Source: Sphingomonadaceae bacterium (GTDB taxonomy: Bacteria; Pseudomonadota; Alphaproteobacteria; Sphingomonadales; Sphingomonadaceae). From it: a stretch of 64,000 nucleotides of DNA. Under the pieces are notes generated by a model, which was not told where the DNA came from, did not search any database, and saw nothing but the letters and a program-made list of their open reading frames with translations. Made by a program: the position numbers and the translations under genes. Location of the stretch: NCBI GenBank assembly GCA_947453945.1, contig CANGJB010000002.1:79639-143638 (forward strand), in the 5' to 3' direction. Of this stretch, positions 35,670 through 45,518 are shown piece by piece. Every line of letters begins with the position of its first letter. Position 1 is the stretch's first letter.

Positions 35670-38522
35670 ATGAACACCATCGACCCGCCCGTTGTGCAGC
35701 CCATCTCCGATGCCCGGCACCTCTATCTCATCGATGGGTCTGCCTATATTTTCCGCGCCTATCACCGCCTCCCGCCGCTGACCAATCCGGCCGGTGTGCC
35801 GGTGGGCGCGGTCTATGGCTACACCACCATGCTGTGGAAACTGGCGGAAGATCTGCACAAGGCGGACGGGCCGACCCACCTTGCGGTGATCCTCGACAAG
35901 GGCTCGATCACTTTCCGCAACGACCTCTACGACCAGTACAAGGCGAACCGTCCGCCGCCGCCCGAAGACCTCGTTCCCCAGTTTCCGCTGATCCGCGATG
36001 CGACGCGCGCCTTCAGCCTGGCCTGCATCGAGGAAGCTGGGCTCGAAGCGGACGACCTCATTGCCTCCTATGCTCTTGCAGCAGCAGAACGCGGGTGGGA
36101 TGTGACGATCGTCTCATCCGACAAGGACTTGATGCAGCTTGTCGGCCGCCCGTACGAAGGCGGCGGCTACATCGACATGCTCGATACGATGAAGAACCAG
36201 CGAATCGATCTGCCCGAGGTGATGGAGAAGTTCGGGGTCGAACCAGAACGCGTCGGCGATGTGCTGGCGCTGATGGGCGATGCGGTGGACAATGTGCCCG
36301 GCATCCGCGGCATCGGTCCCAAGACCGCGACCAAGCTGATCCAGGAGCACGGCACACTGGAAGGCGCGTTAGCCGCCGCACCAACGATGAAGCCGGGCAA
36401 GCTGCGCGACAGCCTGATCGAGCAGGCGGACATGGCACGGCTTTCGCGCCAGCTCGTCCAGCTCAAGGAAGATTGCGCACTGCCGGTCCCGCTGGACGAT
36501 TTCGAGCTGACCGCGATCCCGCCCGCACCGCTGGCCGCATTCCTTTCCGAGCATGGCTTCACCAGCCTGCTGCGCAAGCTGGGCACGGCACCGTCAGACG
36601 CTCAGGCCACGACAGGCAACTCCGGCGCGCCATCGGATCAAAGCGCTGCCTCGCGGCAGAGCCTGCCCGAATGGCCGGCCATCGATACCAGCGCCTATCG
36701 CTGCCTGCAGACGCTGGAGGAAATCGGCGAATGGGTCGCGCGCGCCTTTGCCGCGCGCGTTGTGGCGGTCGATACCGAGACCAGCGCGCTTGATGCGATG
36801 CAGGCGGATCTTGTCGGCGTCAGTCTGGCGCTCGGGCCCGGCGATGCCTGCTACATCCCGCTAGGCCACCGCGGCAGCGACATGTTTGCCGAAGCGCCCG
36901 TGCAGGCCCCGCGCGAGGCTGCTTTGGCGCTGCTGAAGCCGCTGCTCGAAAGCGACGCGGTCCTCAAGATCGGGCAGAACATCAAGTACGATATCAATGT
37001 GCTGGCGCGCTACGGCGTGATGGTCACCCCGATCGACGATACCATGGTGATGAGCTTCTGCCTCGATGCCGGGCGCAGCGAAACAGGCGTGGGCGGGCAC
37101 GGGATGGACGAACTGGCGCAGCGCCTGCTTGCCCACACCACGATTGCCTTCAAGGACTTGTGCGGCACCGGCAAGAAGGCGATCTCTTTCGCCGAAGTGC
37201 CGTTAGCAGATGCCACGCGCTATGCCGCCGAAGACGCCGAAGTCACGTGGCGGCTTCACGCGCTGCTGGCCCCGCGCCTTGCCGAGGAAGGCGGCACGCG
37301 CATCTACGAGCGCGTTGACAGGCCGCTGGTGCCAGTTGTCGCAGGCATGGAGCGGCGCGGCATCCGGGTGGACCGCGAACGGCTGGCGGGCCTTTCCGCG
37401 CAGTTCGCCGAAACCATCGCGGGCCTTGAAAAAGTCATCCACGAGAAGGCCGGCCAGCCCTTTACCATCGGCAGCCCCAAGCAGCTGGGCGAGATCCTGT
37501 TCGACAAGCTCGGTTACAAGGGCGGCAAGAAGGGCAAGACCGGGCAATACTCCACCGACCAGTCCGTGCTGGAGGGCCTCGCCGCGCAAGGGGCGGAAGT
37601 CGCCACGCTGGTGCTGGAATGGCGCCAGCTCTCGAAGCTCAAATCGACTTACACCGACGCGCTGCAGTCTGCGATCAATCCGGCCACGGGCCGCGTGCAC
37701 ACCAGCTACAGCCTGGTCGGCGCGCAGACTGGCCGGCTTTCCTCCAACGATCCCAACTTGCAGAACATCCCGATCCGCACCGAAATCGGCCGCCAAATCC
37801 GTGATGCCTTCGTGGCAGAGCCGGGCAACGTGCTGCTGGCGGCGGATTACAGCCAGATCGAGCTGCGCCTTGCTGCGCACATGGCCGATGTGCCGGCGCT
37901 GCGCGAAGCATTCGCTGCGGGCGAGGACATCCATTCGCGCACCGCACGCGAACTGTTCGGCACGGTGGACCGCGATACGCGCGGGCGCGCCAAAACGATC
38001 AACTTCGCAATCCTCTATGGCATCAGTCGCTGGGGGCTGGCCGGGCGGCTGGGCGTCAGCTCGGAGGAAGCGCAGGCGATGATCGACCGCTATTTCGAGC
38101 GGTTCCCGGGCATCCAGCGCTATATCCATGAAACGCTGGAGAGCGTGCGGGCCAAGGGCTATTCCGAGACGCTGTTCGGCCGCAAGACGTGGTTCCCGCG
38201 CATCAATTCCAAGAATCAGGCCGAGCGCCAGGGCAGCGAGCGCGCCGCGATCAACGCGCCGATCCAGGGCACCAGCGCTGATATCATCAAGCGCGCGATG
38301 GCGCGGATGGAGCCCGCACTGGCAGCGGCCGGTCTCGGGCACGTGCGGATGCTGCTGCAAGTGCACGACGAACTCGTGTTCGAACTGCCCGAAGCGGATG
38401 TCGCCGCAGCCCGGCCGGTGATCGAGGCGGTCATGGCTGGCGCAGCCCAGCCTGCGGTCAGCCTGACCGTGCCGCTAGGCGTGGAAATCGGCAGTGGTTC
38501 AAGCTGGGGGGCAGCGCACTAG
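35670..38522 (+). CDS. polA: DNA polymerase I
   Basis: Repair and Okazaki-fragment polymerase of 950 residues. The 5' nuclease domain starts with YLIDGSAYIFRAYH. The proofreading exonuclease is intact: VDTET near residue 367, GQNIKYDINVL, and RYAAEDAEV. Polymerase motifs are motif A AADYSQIELRLAAH (about 724), motif B RAKTINFAILYG (about 772) and motif C LQVHDELVFE (about 897). The ATG at 35670 gives the usual short N-terminus; an upstream in-frame start adds 21 poorly coding residues. Confidence 0.97.
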   Translation: MNTIDPPVVQPISDARHLYLIDGSAYIFRAYHRLPPLTNPAGVPVGAVYGYTTMLWKLAEDLHKADGPTHLAVILDKGSITFRNDLYDQYKANRPPPPEDLVPQFPLIRDATRAFSLACIEEAGLEADDLIASYALAAAERGWDVTIVSSDKDLMQLVGRPYEGGGYIDMLDTMKNQRIDLPEVMEKFGVEPERVGDVLALMGDAVDNVPGIRGIGPKTATKLIQEHGTLEGALAAAPTMKPGKLRDSLIEQADMARLSRQLVQLKEDCALPVPLDDFELTAIPPAPLAAFLSEHGFTSLLRKLGTAPSDAQATTGNSGAPSDQSAASRQSLPEWPAIDTSAYRCLQTLEEIGEWVARAFAARVVAVDTETSALDAMQADLVGVSLALGPGDACYIPLGHRGSDMFAEAPVQAPREAALALLKPLLESDAVLKIGQNIKYDINVLARYGVMVTPIDDTMVMSFCLDAGRSETGVGGHGMDELAQRLLAHTTIAFKDLCGTGKKAISFAEVPLADATRYAAEDAEVTWRLHALLAPRLAEEGGTRIYERVDRPLVPVVAGMERRGIRVDRERLAGLSAQFAETIAGLEKVIHEKAGQPFTIGSPKQLGEILFDKLGYKGGKKGKTGQYSTDQSVLEGLAAQGAEVATLVLEWRQLSKLKSTYTDALQSAINPATGRVHTSYSLVGAQTGRLSSNDPNLQNIPIRTEIGRQIRDAFVAEPGNVLLAADYSQIELRLAAHMADVPALREAFAAGEDIHSRTARELFGTVDRDTRGRAKTINFAILYGISRWGLAGRLGVSSEEAQAMIDRYFERFPGIQRYIHETLESVRAKGYSETLFGRKTWFPRINSKNQAERQGSERAAINAPIQGTSADIIKRAMARMEPALAAAGLGHVRMLLQVHDELVFELPEADVAAARPVIEAVMAGAAQPAVSLTVPLGVEIGSGSSWGAAH

Positions 38523-38524
38523 AC

Positions 38525-39229
38525 TTACTCGAACGGGACGAACGGTTCGATATCCTTGGTCCGCAGCCAGAGCATTTGCTCGTTGGGCACCGAATTGGTC
38601 AGCGCATAGAGGGCCTCGGCCTCCTGTGTGCCGAGGCCCATGTCGCGGTAGTAGTCGAGGTAGGTGCGATTCGCCGGGGCATCAGCGGGGAAATCACCCG
38701 GCTGGTGGCCGTTCTCGTCTCTCCAGGCGTGGACCCCGAATTCCGCATCGGGCGCGGCGCGGCGCGTGGTTCCGGCGAGGAACAGCTCGAGGCCGCCCGA
38801 TCGCACTGAACCGCCCGAGGGCACATCGGTCGCGAGCCCATGAAGCCGGATCAGCCGACCAAGCACAAGGTTGGCGCCATCATCCGATGTGCCGGGGCAA
38901 TCGACCAGTTCGAGCACCCGGATGCCGGGATGCGCCTGCAGCATATCCTTGAACTGCGCAGGGGAGAGGCTGTCGATTTCCCCCACAAGCGCAGCGTGCG
39001 ATCCATCGACCACGGCGAACGGGCCAAAGCGCGGCAGGCCTGCAATGGCCTTCGCGATGCGCTGGGTTCGCGGCTCCTCCACCACAGTGCGTGTGGTGGT
39101 GACTTCGGTCCAGCGGGTACCATGCGAATCGAACCAGACCCGCGTCGCCACCTGCTGCGCGGAAAGCGGCGCGGCAGTGGAGGCCGCGCCGGCGAGGCTG
39201 ATCAGCACGGCGCAGGCGATTCGGTTCAT
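38525..39229 (-). CDS. Periplasmic ClpP/crotonase-like protein (COG3904-like)
   Basis: A 234-residue exported protein with the signal peptide ending APLSAQQ. The region from LELVDCPGTSDDGANLVLGRLIRLHGLATDVPSG to FGVHAW (in order, residues of about 105-180) follows the layout of COG3904 proteins. That family has a ClpP-like fold with a Ser in the segment RSGGLELFLAG and a His in GVHAW. Substrate unknown. Recognition is by pattern; the usual Cys next to the putative nucleophile is missing. Convergent with polA, two bases apart. Confidence 0.6.
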   Translation of the reverse strand: MNRIACAVLISLAGAASTAAPLSAQQVATRVWFDSHGTRWTEVTTTRTVVEEPRTQRIAKAIAGLPRFGPFAVVDGSHAALVGEIDSLSPAQFKDMLQAHPGIRVLELVDCPGTSDDGANLVLGRLIRLHGLATDVPSGGSVRSGGLELFLAGTTRRAAPDAEFGVHAWRDENGHQPGDFPADAPANRTYLDYYRDMGLGTQEAEALYALTNSVPNEQMLWLRTKDIEPFVPFE

Positions 39230-39385
39230 ACGGTACTTATCCTCCACACTTGGTTGCCATTTTTCCAGCGAAAGGCGGTAAACCGTGCTTAACGCCTTTT
39301 GCCTCCATATTGGCGAGACCGGCCTCCCGCCCCTATCCCCCATCCGTAGCCGCCCTTAGGCTGCACACTCGGTTTGGGGGTTCAC

Positions 39386-40894
39386 ATGGTCGCGCTGGTA
39401 TCAACGGTCGCATATCTGGGGCTGGAGGCCCGCGCGGTCGAAGTGCAGTGCCAGATCGCGCCGGGACTTCCCGCCTTCCGCGTCGTCGGCCTGCCCGACA
39501 AGGCGGTGGGCGAAAGCCGCGAGCGGGTGCATTCCGCGCTCGCCGCGCTCGGCCTTGCGCTGCCGCCCAAGCGCATCACCGTAAACCTTTCACCCGCAGA
39601 CCTGCCCAAGGAAGGCTCGCACTACGATCTGCCGATTGCCCTCGCGCTGCTGGCGGCGATGGGCGTGGTCGATCTTGAAGCGATTGCAGACTTCGTCGCG
39701 GTGGGGGAACTCGCACTCGATGGCCGCGTGATCGCCAGCCCCGGCGTGCTGCTGGCTGCGCTGCACGCCAGCGGGATCGAGAAGGGCCTGATCTGCCCAG
39801 CGGGACAAGGCACGGAGGCGCGCTGGGCGAGCGGGGTCGAAATTGTCGCCGCGCCCGATCTGATCGGCCTGCTCAACCACCTCAAGGGTACGCTGCGCCT
39901 GCCCGTGCCCGAACCGGGGGAAGTCGCCCCGCCGCAACGCCGGGCAGATCTCAAACAGGTCAAAGGCCAGGAAACCGCCAAGCGCGCGCTGGAGATCGCG
40001 GCGGCGGGTGGGCACAACCTCCTGATGATCGGGCCGCCGGGTGCGGGCAAATCGCTGATGGCCTCGTGCCTGCCCGGGATCCTGCCGGAACTCACCCCTG
40101 CCGAGGCGCTGGAAACCTCGCTGGTGGCATCGGTGGCCGGACTGCTGGAGGAAGGCCGCATTAGCCGCGCGCGGCCCTTCCGCAGCCCGCACCACTCCGC
40201 CTCGATGGCCGCGCTGACCGGCGGCGGGCTGAAAGTGCGGCCCGGCGAAGTGAGCCTTGCCCATCTGGGCGTGCTGTTTCTGGATGAGCTGCCCGAGTTT
40301 CAGCGCGCGGTGCTCGATTCGCTGCGTCAGCCGCTGGAGACGGGCGAAGTCACCGTCGCGCGCGCCAATGCGCACGTGACCTTCCCGGCGCGCGTGCAGC
40401 TGATCGCGGCGATGAACCCCTGCCGCTGCGGGCATCTCGGCGATCCGGCGCTGGGCTGCAGCCGCGCGCCGCGCTGTGCGGGGGACTATCAATCCAAGGT
40501 TTCCGGCCCGCTGCTCGACCGGATCGATCTGCACGTGGAAGTGGACCCCGTTTCCGCCGCCGATCTGGCCCTGCCGCCACCCGCCGAAGGATCAGACGCG
40601 GTGGCCGCGCGCGTGGCGGCTGCGCGGCGCGTGCAGACCGCACGGCTGGACGGAAGCGGGCGGCGCACCAATGCCGAACTGGAAGGCGATCTTCTGGAAC
40701 GCTTCGCCACGCCGGATGAACCGGGGCGCAAGCTGCTGGCGCAGGCAGCGGAGGCGATGCGTCTTTCCGCGCGCGGCTATACCCGCATGCTTCGCGTGGC
40801 GCGCACGATTGCCGATCTGGCAGGGGCGGAGACGATCGGGCGGGTGCATGTGGCCGAGGCACTGAGCTATCGGCGGATCGCGCCCAGATCCTGA
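39386..40894 (+). CDS. comM: YifB/ComM-family Mg-chelatase-like AAA+ ATPase
   Basis: Hexameric helicase that promotes branch migration during natural transformation in gammaproteobacteria. The N-terminal LonC-like domain (VVGLPDKAVGESRERV) is present, then Walker A IGPPGAGKSLMA, Walker B GVLFLDELPEF, and a Cys-rich zinc segment (CRCGHLGDPALGC). A C-terminal lid domain follows. The 502-residue length is normal. ATG at 39386 has GGGGG five bases upstream. A role in DNA uptake here is inferred from the family. Confidence 0.93.
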   Translation: MVALVSTVAYLGLEARAVEVQCQIAPGLPAFRVVGLPDKAVGESRERVHSALAALGLALPPKRITVNLSPADLPKEGSHYDLPIALALLAAMGVVDLEAIADFVAVGELALDGRVIASPGVLLAALHASGIEKGLICPAGQGTEARWASGVEIVAAPDLIGLLNHLKGTLRLPVPEPGEVAPPQRRADLKQVKGQETAKRALEIAAAGGHNLLMIGPPGAGKSLMASCLPGILPELTPAEALETSLVASVAGLLEEGRISRARPFRSPHHSASMAALTGGGLKVRPGEVSLAHLGVLFLDELPEFQRAVLDSLRQPLETGEVTVARANAHVTFPARVQLIAAMNPCRCGHLGDPALGCSRAPRCAGDYQSKVSGPLLDRIDLHVEVDPVSAADLALPPPAEGSDAVAARVAAARRVQTARLDGSGRRTNAELEGDLLERFATPDEPGRKLLAQAAEAMRLSARGYTRMLRVARTIADLAGAETIGRVHVAEALSYRRIAPRS

Positions 40895-40902
40895 CAACGC
40901 GC

Positions 40903-41649
40903 CTAGCGCCCCGCCATCGCCTTGGCCTTGGGCAGATACGTCCGCCCGATGCGCAGCAGTTCACCATCCACCAGCTGCGCCGACCATACGCCCAGCCCAT
41001 CATGCTTCAGCCCCGCAATGCGATCGCGGCGCACGATCGTGGAGCGGTGGAGGCGGATGAAGCATTCGGGATCGAGCCGATCTTCCAGCCGCTGGATGGT
41101 GTGAAGTAGCAGGTAGCTGCGCCCTCCTCCGTCCTTCTGGCCCACATGCAGCCGCACATAGTCGCGCTCGGCGTCGATCCGGTCGATATCGCCCGCGGCG
41201 ATGCGGATCAGTTCGCTGCGATGGGGAACCCAGAATTCCTCGATCCACCGGCTTTCGGCAGGCGTCTCCGCAGCAGCAGGCGCTGCCGCATCGCGCCGCG
41301 AAAGCGCCCGGTCTACCGCGCGTTCAAGCCGGTCCTGCGCGACCGGCTTGAGCACATAGTCCACCGCTTCCAGGTCGAAGGCTTCGACCGCGAAGTGATC
41401 GTGCGCGGTCACGAAGATCACCGAGGGGCGCGGCGATTGCTTCGCCAGCCCGCGCGCCACGCCGAGGCCATCGACTTCGGGCATCGTCATGTCGAGCAGC
41501 ACCAGTTCGGGCGCCAGCGCCTCACATAGCCGAAGCGCGGCGGCGCCGTCGCTCGCGGTGCCGACCACGTTCAGGGCGGGGATGCGCGCGCAGAGGATCT
41601 GCATGCGCTCCACCGCGAGTGGTTCATCATCGACGATCAGCGTGCGCAT
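40903..41649 (-). CDS. LytTR-family response regulator
   Basis: Two-component regulator with an N-terminal receiver (acidic residues 7-8, phospho-acceptor D53 in VLLDMTMPE, Lys101 in VLKPV) and a C-terminal LytTR DNA-binding domain (about 145-240; CFIRLHRSTIVRRDRI). LytTR domains bind short direct repeats. It is encoded 20 bp after the histidine kinase gene on the same strand and is its partner. Targets unknown. Confidence 0.93.
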   Translation of the reverse strand: MRTLIVDDEPLAVERMQILCARIPALNVVGTASDGAAALRLCEALAPELVLLDMTMPEVDGLGVARGLAKQSPRPSVIFVTAHDHFAVEAFDLEAVDYVLKPVAQDRLERAVDRALSRRDAAAPAAAETPAESRWIEEFWVPHRSELIRIAAGDIDRIDAERDYVRLHVGQKDGGGRSYLLLHTIQRLEDRLDPECFIRLHRSTIVRRDRIAGLKHDGLGVWSAQLVDGELLRIGRTYLPKAKAMAGR

Positions 41650-41669
41650 CTGCCCCCCCGTTCATATCC

Positions 41670-43070
41670 TCAATCGCAGATCGACCGCACCAGCGGGATC
41701 GTGAGCACGGTGGCATAGCCACCGGCAGGCAAAGGCCCGCTCTCCACGCGCGCGTCCGCGCCAAAGCGCGCGGCCAAGCGGCTGCGCACGTTTTCAAGGC
41801 CAATGCCGGTTCCGCCGTTCTTGCTGCTCTTGCCTGGCCCGTCGTCTGCCACCGTCAGCACCAACTTGCCGCCAGCCTCTTGCGCCGCGATGCGGATGGT
41901 GACTGGGCGGGTGCTCTCCGAAACTCCGTACTTGATCGAATTCTCCACCAGCGGTTGGAGGATCATGCCGGGCACGCAGGCGTTTTCCAGAGTTTCCGGA
42001 ACATCGAATTCGCAGACCAGTCGTTCGGGAAAGCGCACCGCTTCGATCTCAAGATAGTGGCGCTGCAGCGCGATCTCGTCGGCCAGCGGCACATCGGCGG
42101 TGGGATCGCCCGCCAGGCTGTGGCGATAGAAGCTGGAGATCGTCTGGATCATCTTCTCCGCCTGTTCGCTACGCCCCACCATGACCAGCGCGGACAGCGA
42201 GTTCAGCGTGTTGAACAGGAAGTGCGGATTGACCTGATAGCGCAGTGACCGCAGCTCCGCCGCCTTGGCCGCGCGCTTGTATTCGCCCTCGCGCCGCTCC
42301 GAAGCGCGCGCCACTTCGGCATTGCCGAGCGCAACATAGAGCGCGGCCCATGCGATCAAGAGGAAATACCGGCCCATCGCGATATCGGTAAGCTGCAACC
42401 ATAGGCCCTCGTCGACGGTCCAGCCGAGAATCTTGGCGTTGGACAAAGGCGGCGCGCCTGCTGGCAGCGGCGGCAGCGCGGCGGTCTGGGGCAGGCGCGG
42501 AGGTTCCGGAGGGGCGGGGGGCGCTGGCGGCGCTGGCGGCGCTGGCATATCGGATACTTCGACCAGAACGTTGCCGGCAACATCATGGCGGACGCGAACG
42601 GTCGCCTGCCCACCGGCTTGCCCTGCGGCACGGACCGCGGCTTCTGCTGCTGTCTGTCCGGCCTGGGCCGCTGCTTGAGCCGCTGCCTTGGCCGCCTGCT
42701 CGGCCTTGCGGGCTTCCTGCTCGATCTGCTGCTGCTGCAGGGGCGCGAAACACTGCTGATTGATCGCTGCAAGAACCACCGCCGCAGGCAGCATGATGAT
42801 AACCGCTGCGCTGATCCTCTGCGCACTGCCCCGCCCATCGAACCGGCGCAGAACCGGCCAGACGAGCAAGGTGATCGCAATCCCCGCAAGGGTGACCAGC
42901 GCCCGCCGCCACAGCAGCTCGTGAAACGCGCCGAGATCAACAATCAGGCCGCGCAGAGTAACGAGGACGAAATACGTCAGCCACAATGCGGCAGACGACA
43001 AAAGCACGGCCCGCGCTGGGACATGCTGAGGGCCCGGCAGATCATCAACAGGTGCAGGAAGCGTGGCCAT
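41670..43070 (-). CDS. LytS/AlgZ-type sensor histidine kinase with Ala- and Pro-rich insert
   Basis: An inner-membrane kinase of 466 residues. TM helices lie near residues 20-40, 56-73 and 84-103, with a fourth at about 234-250. Phospho-acceptor His283 sits in NPHFLFNTLNSLSALV. An HATPase domain carries ENSIKYGV and ADDGPGK, then GTGIGLENVRSRL. Between helices 3 and 4 there is an unusual 120-residue insert: a Gln/Ala/Lys coiled-coil-like part (110-155) and a PAPP repeat (175-191). It probably senses an envelope signal and phosphorylates the LytTR regulator encoded next. Confidence 0.92.
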   Translation of the reverse strand: MATLPAPVDDLPGPQHVPARAVLLSSAALWLTYFVLVTLRGLIVDLGAFHELLWRRALVTLAGIAITLLVWPVLRRFDGRGSAQRISAAVIIMLPAAVVLAAINQQCFAPLQQQQIEQEARKAEQAAKAAAQAAAQAGQTAAEAAVRAAGQAGGQATVRVRHDVAGNVLVEVSDMPAPPAPPAPPAPPEPPRLPQTAALPPLPAGAPPLSNAKILGWTVDEGLWLQLTDIAMGRYFLLIAWAALYVALGNAEVARASERREGEYKRAAKAAELRSLRYQVNPHFLFNTLNSLSALVMVGRSEQAEKMIQTISSFYRHSLAGDPTADVPLADEIALQRHYLEIEAVRFPERLVCEFDVPETLENACVPGMILQPLVENSIKYGVSESTRPVTIRIAAQEAGGKLVLTVADDGPGKSSKNGGTGIGLENVRSRLAARFGADARVESGPLPAGGYATVLTIPLVRSICD

Positions 43071-43158
43071 TTCCCCGCGTTTAAGCCCAAAGCACGCCCA
43101 AACACCAGCCGGGTGGTCGAACCCGGTTGGCGGTTGGTCGATTGCTCTTGGCTTCAGA

Positions 43159-44682
43159 TCAGGCTGGCAGCAGCCCTTCTTCCGCGATCTTCTTCTTCCA
43201 CACGAGCGGGGCGAGCTGGTGCACGTTCTGCCCGGTCGAATCGACCGCGACCGTTACCGGCATATCCTCGACGGTGAACTCGTAGATCGCCTCCATGCCG
43301 AGATCGGCAAAGCCCACGACTTCGGAATGCTTGATCGCGCGGCTGACGAGATAAGCCGCGCCGCCGACCGCCATGAGATAGGCGGACTTGTGCTTCGCGA
43401 TCGATTCGGTCGCCGCTACGCCGCGCTCCGCCTTGCCGACTGAGGCGAGCAGGCCGAGGTTCAGCATCGTGTCGGAAAACTTGTCCATGCGCGTGGCGGT
43501 GGTGGGGCCTGCGGGGCCGACGACTTCCTCGCGCACCGGATCCACTGGCCCCACGTAGTAGATTACGCGGCCCTTGAAATCGACGGGCAGTTCCTCGCCC
43601 TTGGCCAGCATGTCCTGAATGCGCTTGTGCGCGGCATCGCGGCCGGTGAGCATCTTGCCGTTGAGCAGGAGGCGGTCGCCCTGCTTCCAGCCCTGCACTT
43701 CCTCAGCCGTCAGCGTATCGAGGTTGACGCGCTTGGCCGCTACATCGGGCGTCCAGTGGACATCGGGCCATTCGTCGAGCTTGGGCGCTTCAAGGAAGGC
43801 AGGGCCCGAACCATCGAGCGTGAAATGCGCGTGGCGGGTGGCCGCGCAATTGGGGATCATGCCGACCGGCTTGCCCGCGGCATGGCAGGGCGCGTCCATG
43901 ATCTTCACGTCAAGGATGGTGGAAAGCCCGCCCAGCCCTTGCGCGCCGATGCCGAGCGCGTTGACCTTGTCGAAGATCTCGATACGCAGCGCCTCGATAT
44001 CGGTCTGGGGCCCGCGCAGTTTCAACTGCGCCATATCGATCGGCTCCATCAGCGCCTGCTTGGCGAGCAGCATGCAGTGCTCTGCAGTGCCCCCGATGCC
44101 AATGCCGAGCATGCCCGGCGGGCACCAGCCCGCGCCCATCTGCGGCAGCATTTCCACCACCCAGTCGACGATCGAATCGCTGGGGTTCATCATCTTGAAC
44201 TTGGACTTGTTTTCGCTGCCGCCGCCCTTGGCCGCGACATCGATCGACACCGTGTTGCCGCGCACCATCTCGACATGGAGCACACTGGGCGTGTTATCGC
44301 GCGTGTTGCGCCGGGTGAAGGCGGGATCGGCGAGGATCGAGCCGCGCAGCTTGTTGTCAGGGTTGAGATAGGCCCGCCGCACACCCTCATCGACCACCAT
44401 TTGCAACGAATGCTCGCTCTCGAGCCGGCAATTCTGGCCCCATTTGACGAAGACGTTGACGATGCCGGTGTCCTGGCAGATCGGCCGATGCCCTTCGGCG
44501 CACATGCGGCTGTTCGTCAGGATCTGGGCGATCGCATCCTTGGCGGCTGGCCCTGCTTCCGCCTTGTAGGCTTCGCCCAGCGCGCGGATGTAGTCCATCG
44601 GGTGGAAGTAGCTGATGAATTGAAGCGCGTCGGCCACGCTTTCGATGAGGTCTTCCTCGCGGATCGTCGTCATTTCAGCCAT
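43159..44682 (-). CDS. Fumarate hydratase, class I (iron-sulfur)
   Basis: TCA-cycle enzyme interconverting fumarate and malate using a labile [4Fe-4S] cluster. The 507-residue length is that of class I fumarases. Likely cluster ligands sit in ICQDTGIVNVF, GWCPPGMLGIGIGG and NCAATRHAHF. The C-terminal beta domain has VGPAGPTTATRMDKF. ATG at 44682 chosen; 44673 is an alternative. ErpA, encoded about 5 kb away, belongs to the machinery that supplies such clusters. Confidence 0.95.
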   Translation of the reverse strand: MAEMTTIREEDLIESVADALQFISYFHPMDYIRALGEAYKAEAGPAAKDAIAQILTNSRMCAEGHRPICQDTGIVNVFVKWGQNCRLESEHSLQMVVDEGVRRAYLNPDNKLRGSILADPAFTRRNTRDNTPSVLHVEMVRGNTVSIDVAAKGGGSENKSKFKMMNPSDSIVDWVVEMLPQMGAGWCPPGMLGIGIGGTAEHCMLLAKQALMEPIDMAQLKLRGPQTDIEALRIEIFDKVNALGIGAQGLGGLSTILDVKIMDAPCHAAGKPVGMIPNCAATRHAHFTLDGSGPAFLEAPKLDEWPDVHWTPDVAAKRVNLDTLTAEEVQGWKQGDRLLLNGKMLTGRDAAHKRIQDMLAKGEELPVDFKGRVIYYVGPVDPVREEVVGPAGPTTATRMDKFSDTMLNLGLLASVGKAERGVAATESIAKHKSAYLMAVGGAAYLVSRAIKHSEVVGFADLGMEAIYEFTVEDMPVTVAVDSTGQNVHQLAPLVWKKKIAEEGLLPA

Positions 44683-44907
44683 GTGCGGTGCATCCTTCTG
44701 TCCGGCGGCGGGCCCTTCGCTGCGCGGGGGCCACAATCGATGAACCGGGGTTTAGCCATCGACCAGCGTCATGCAAAGCGCTTGGCGCGCCGGGGACGAT
44801 ATTCTAAGGGCTTGGCAGGACTTGGCCGTACTTGATCGTGCGGACCATGGTACGGATTGCGCCGGTTTGCCCGGCAATGCGGTTTGGCCGCGCGAATGAG
44901 GGATTTC

Positions 44908-45513
44908 ATGACGGTAGTGGAAGAACGCGCGAACGTTGCAGATGCCGGGACGGAAGCCGCGCGCCGCGCGATGATCGACAGCCAGCTGCGTGTGAGCGGG
45001 ATCAACGATCTGGCCATTCTCGCCGCTTTCCTGGTTGTTCCGCGCGAGGATTTCGTGCCCGAGGCGCGCCGCGCAGTGGCTTATGCCGACCGTGCCGTAG
45101 CACTGGGCGATGGCCAGGTGCTTTCCCCTGCGCTGACCTATGGCCAGATGCTGACCGCTGCGGAACCTGTAGCTGAGGAGAGCGTGCTGGTGATCGGCAA
45201 CCCCGGCGGCTATCTGGCCGCACTCGCCGCGAAGCTGGGCACGAAGGTTATGCTTGTTGCGGCGACAGGCGATTGGGCGAAGGCCGGCGAGCATTCGCTC
45301 GTCCTGGTCGACGGCGCGATCGAAGATCTGTCGGCCGCGATGGCCGCTGTGGTTGCGGCCGACGGCCGACTGGTGACCGGTGTGGTCGAGCGGGGCGTCA
45401 CCCGCCTCGCGCTCGGCCGCAAGGTTGCAGGCGCGCTTAGCCTGACCGTGCTCGCCGAAGCCGATTTTGCGCCGCTCGCTGCGTTTGCCGCGCGCCCGAA
45501 GTGGAGCTTCTGA
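44908..45513 (+). CDS. Protein-L-isoaspartate O-methyltransferase-like protein, degenerate SAM motif
   Basis: A 201-residue protein with the PCMT-like N-terminal part (RRAMIDSQLRVSGINDLAILAAFLVVPREDFVP). The SAM-binding motif I, normally EIGTGSGY, reads VIGNPGGYLAALAAKLG. The following beta strands are shortened compared with active enzymes. It may bind SAM weakly or act as a non-catalytic partner. GAGGGA is well spaced before the ATG. It overlaps tolC, and this pairing is common in sphingomonads. Confidence 0.75.
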   Translation: MTVVEERANVADAGTEAARRAMIDSQLRVSGINDLAILAAFLVVPREDFVPEARRAVAYADRAVALGDGQVLSPALTYGQMLTAAEPVAEESVLVIGNPGGYLAALAAKLGTKVMLVAATGDWAKAGEHSLVLVDGAIEDLSAAMAAVVAADGRLVTGVVERGVTRLALGRKVAGALSLTVLAEADFAPLAAFAARPKWSF

Positions 45514-45518
45514 GCCCG

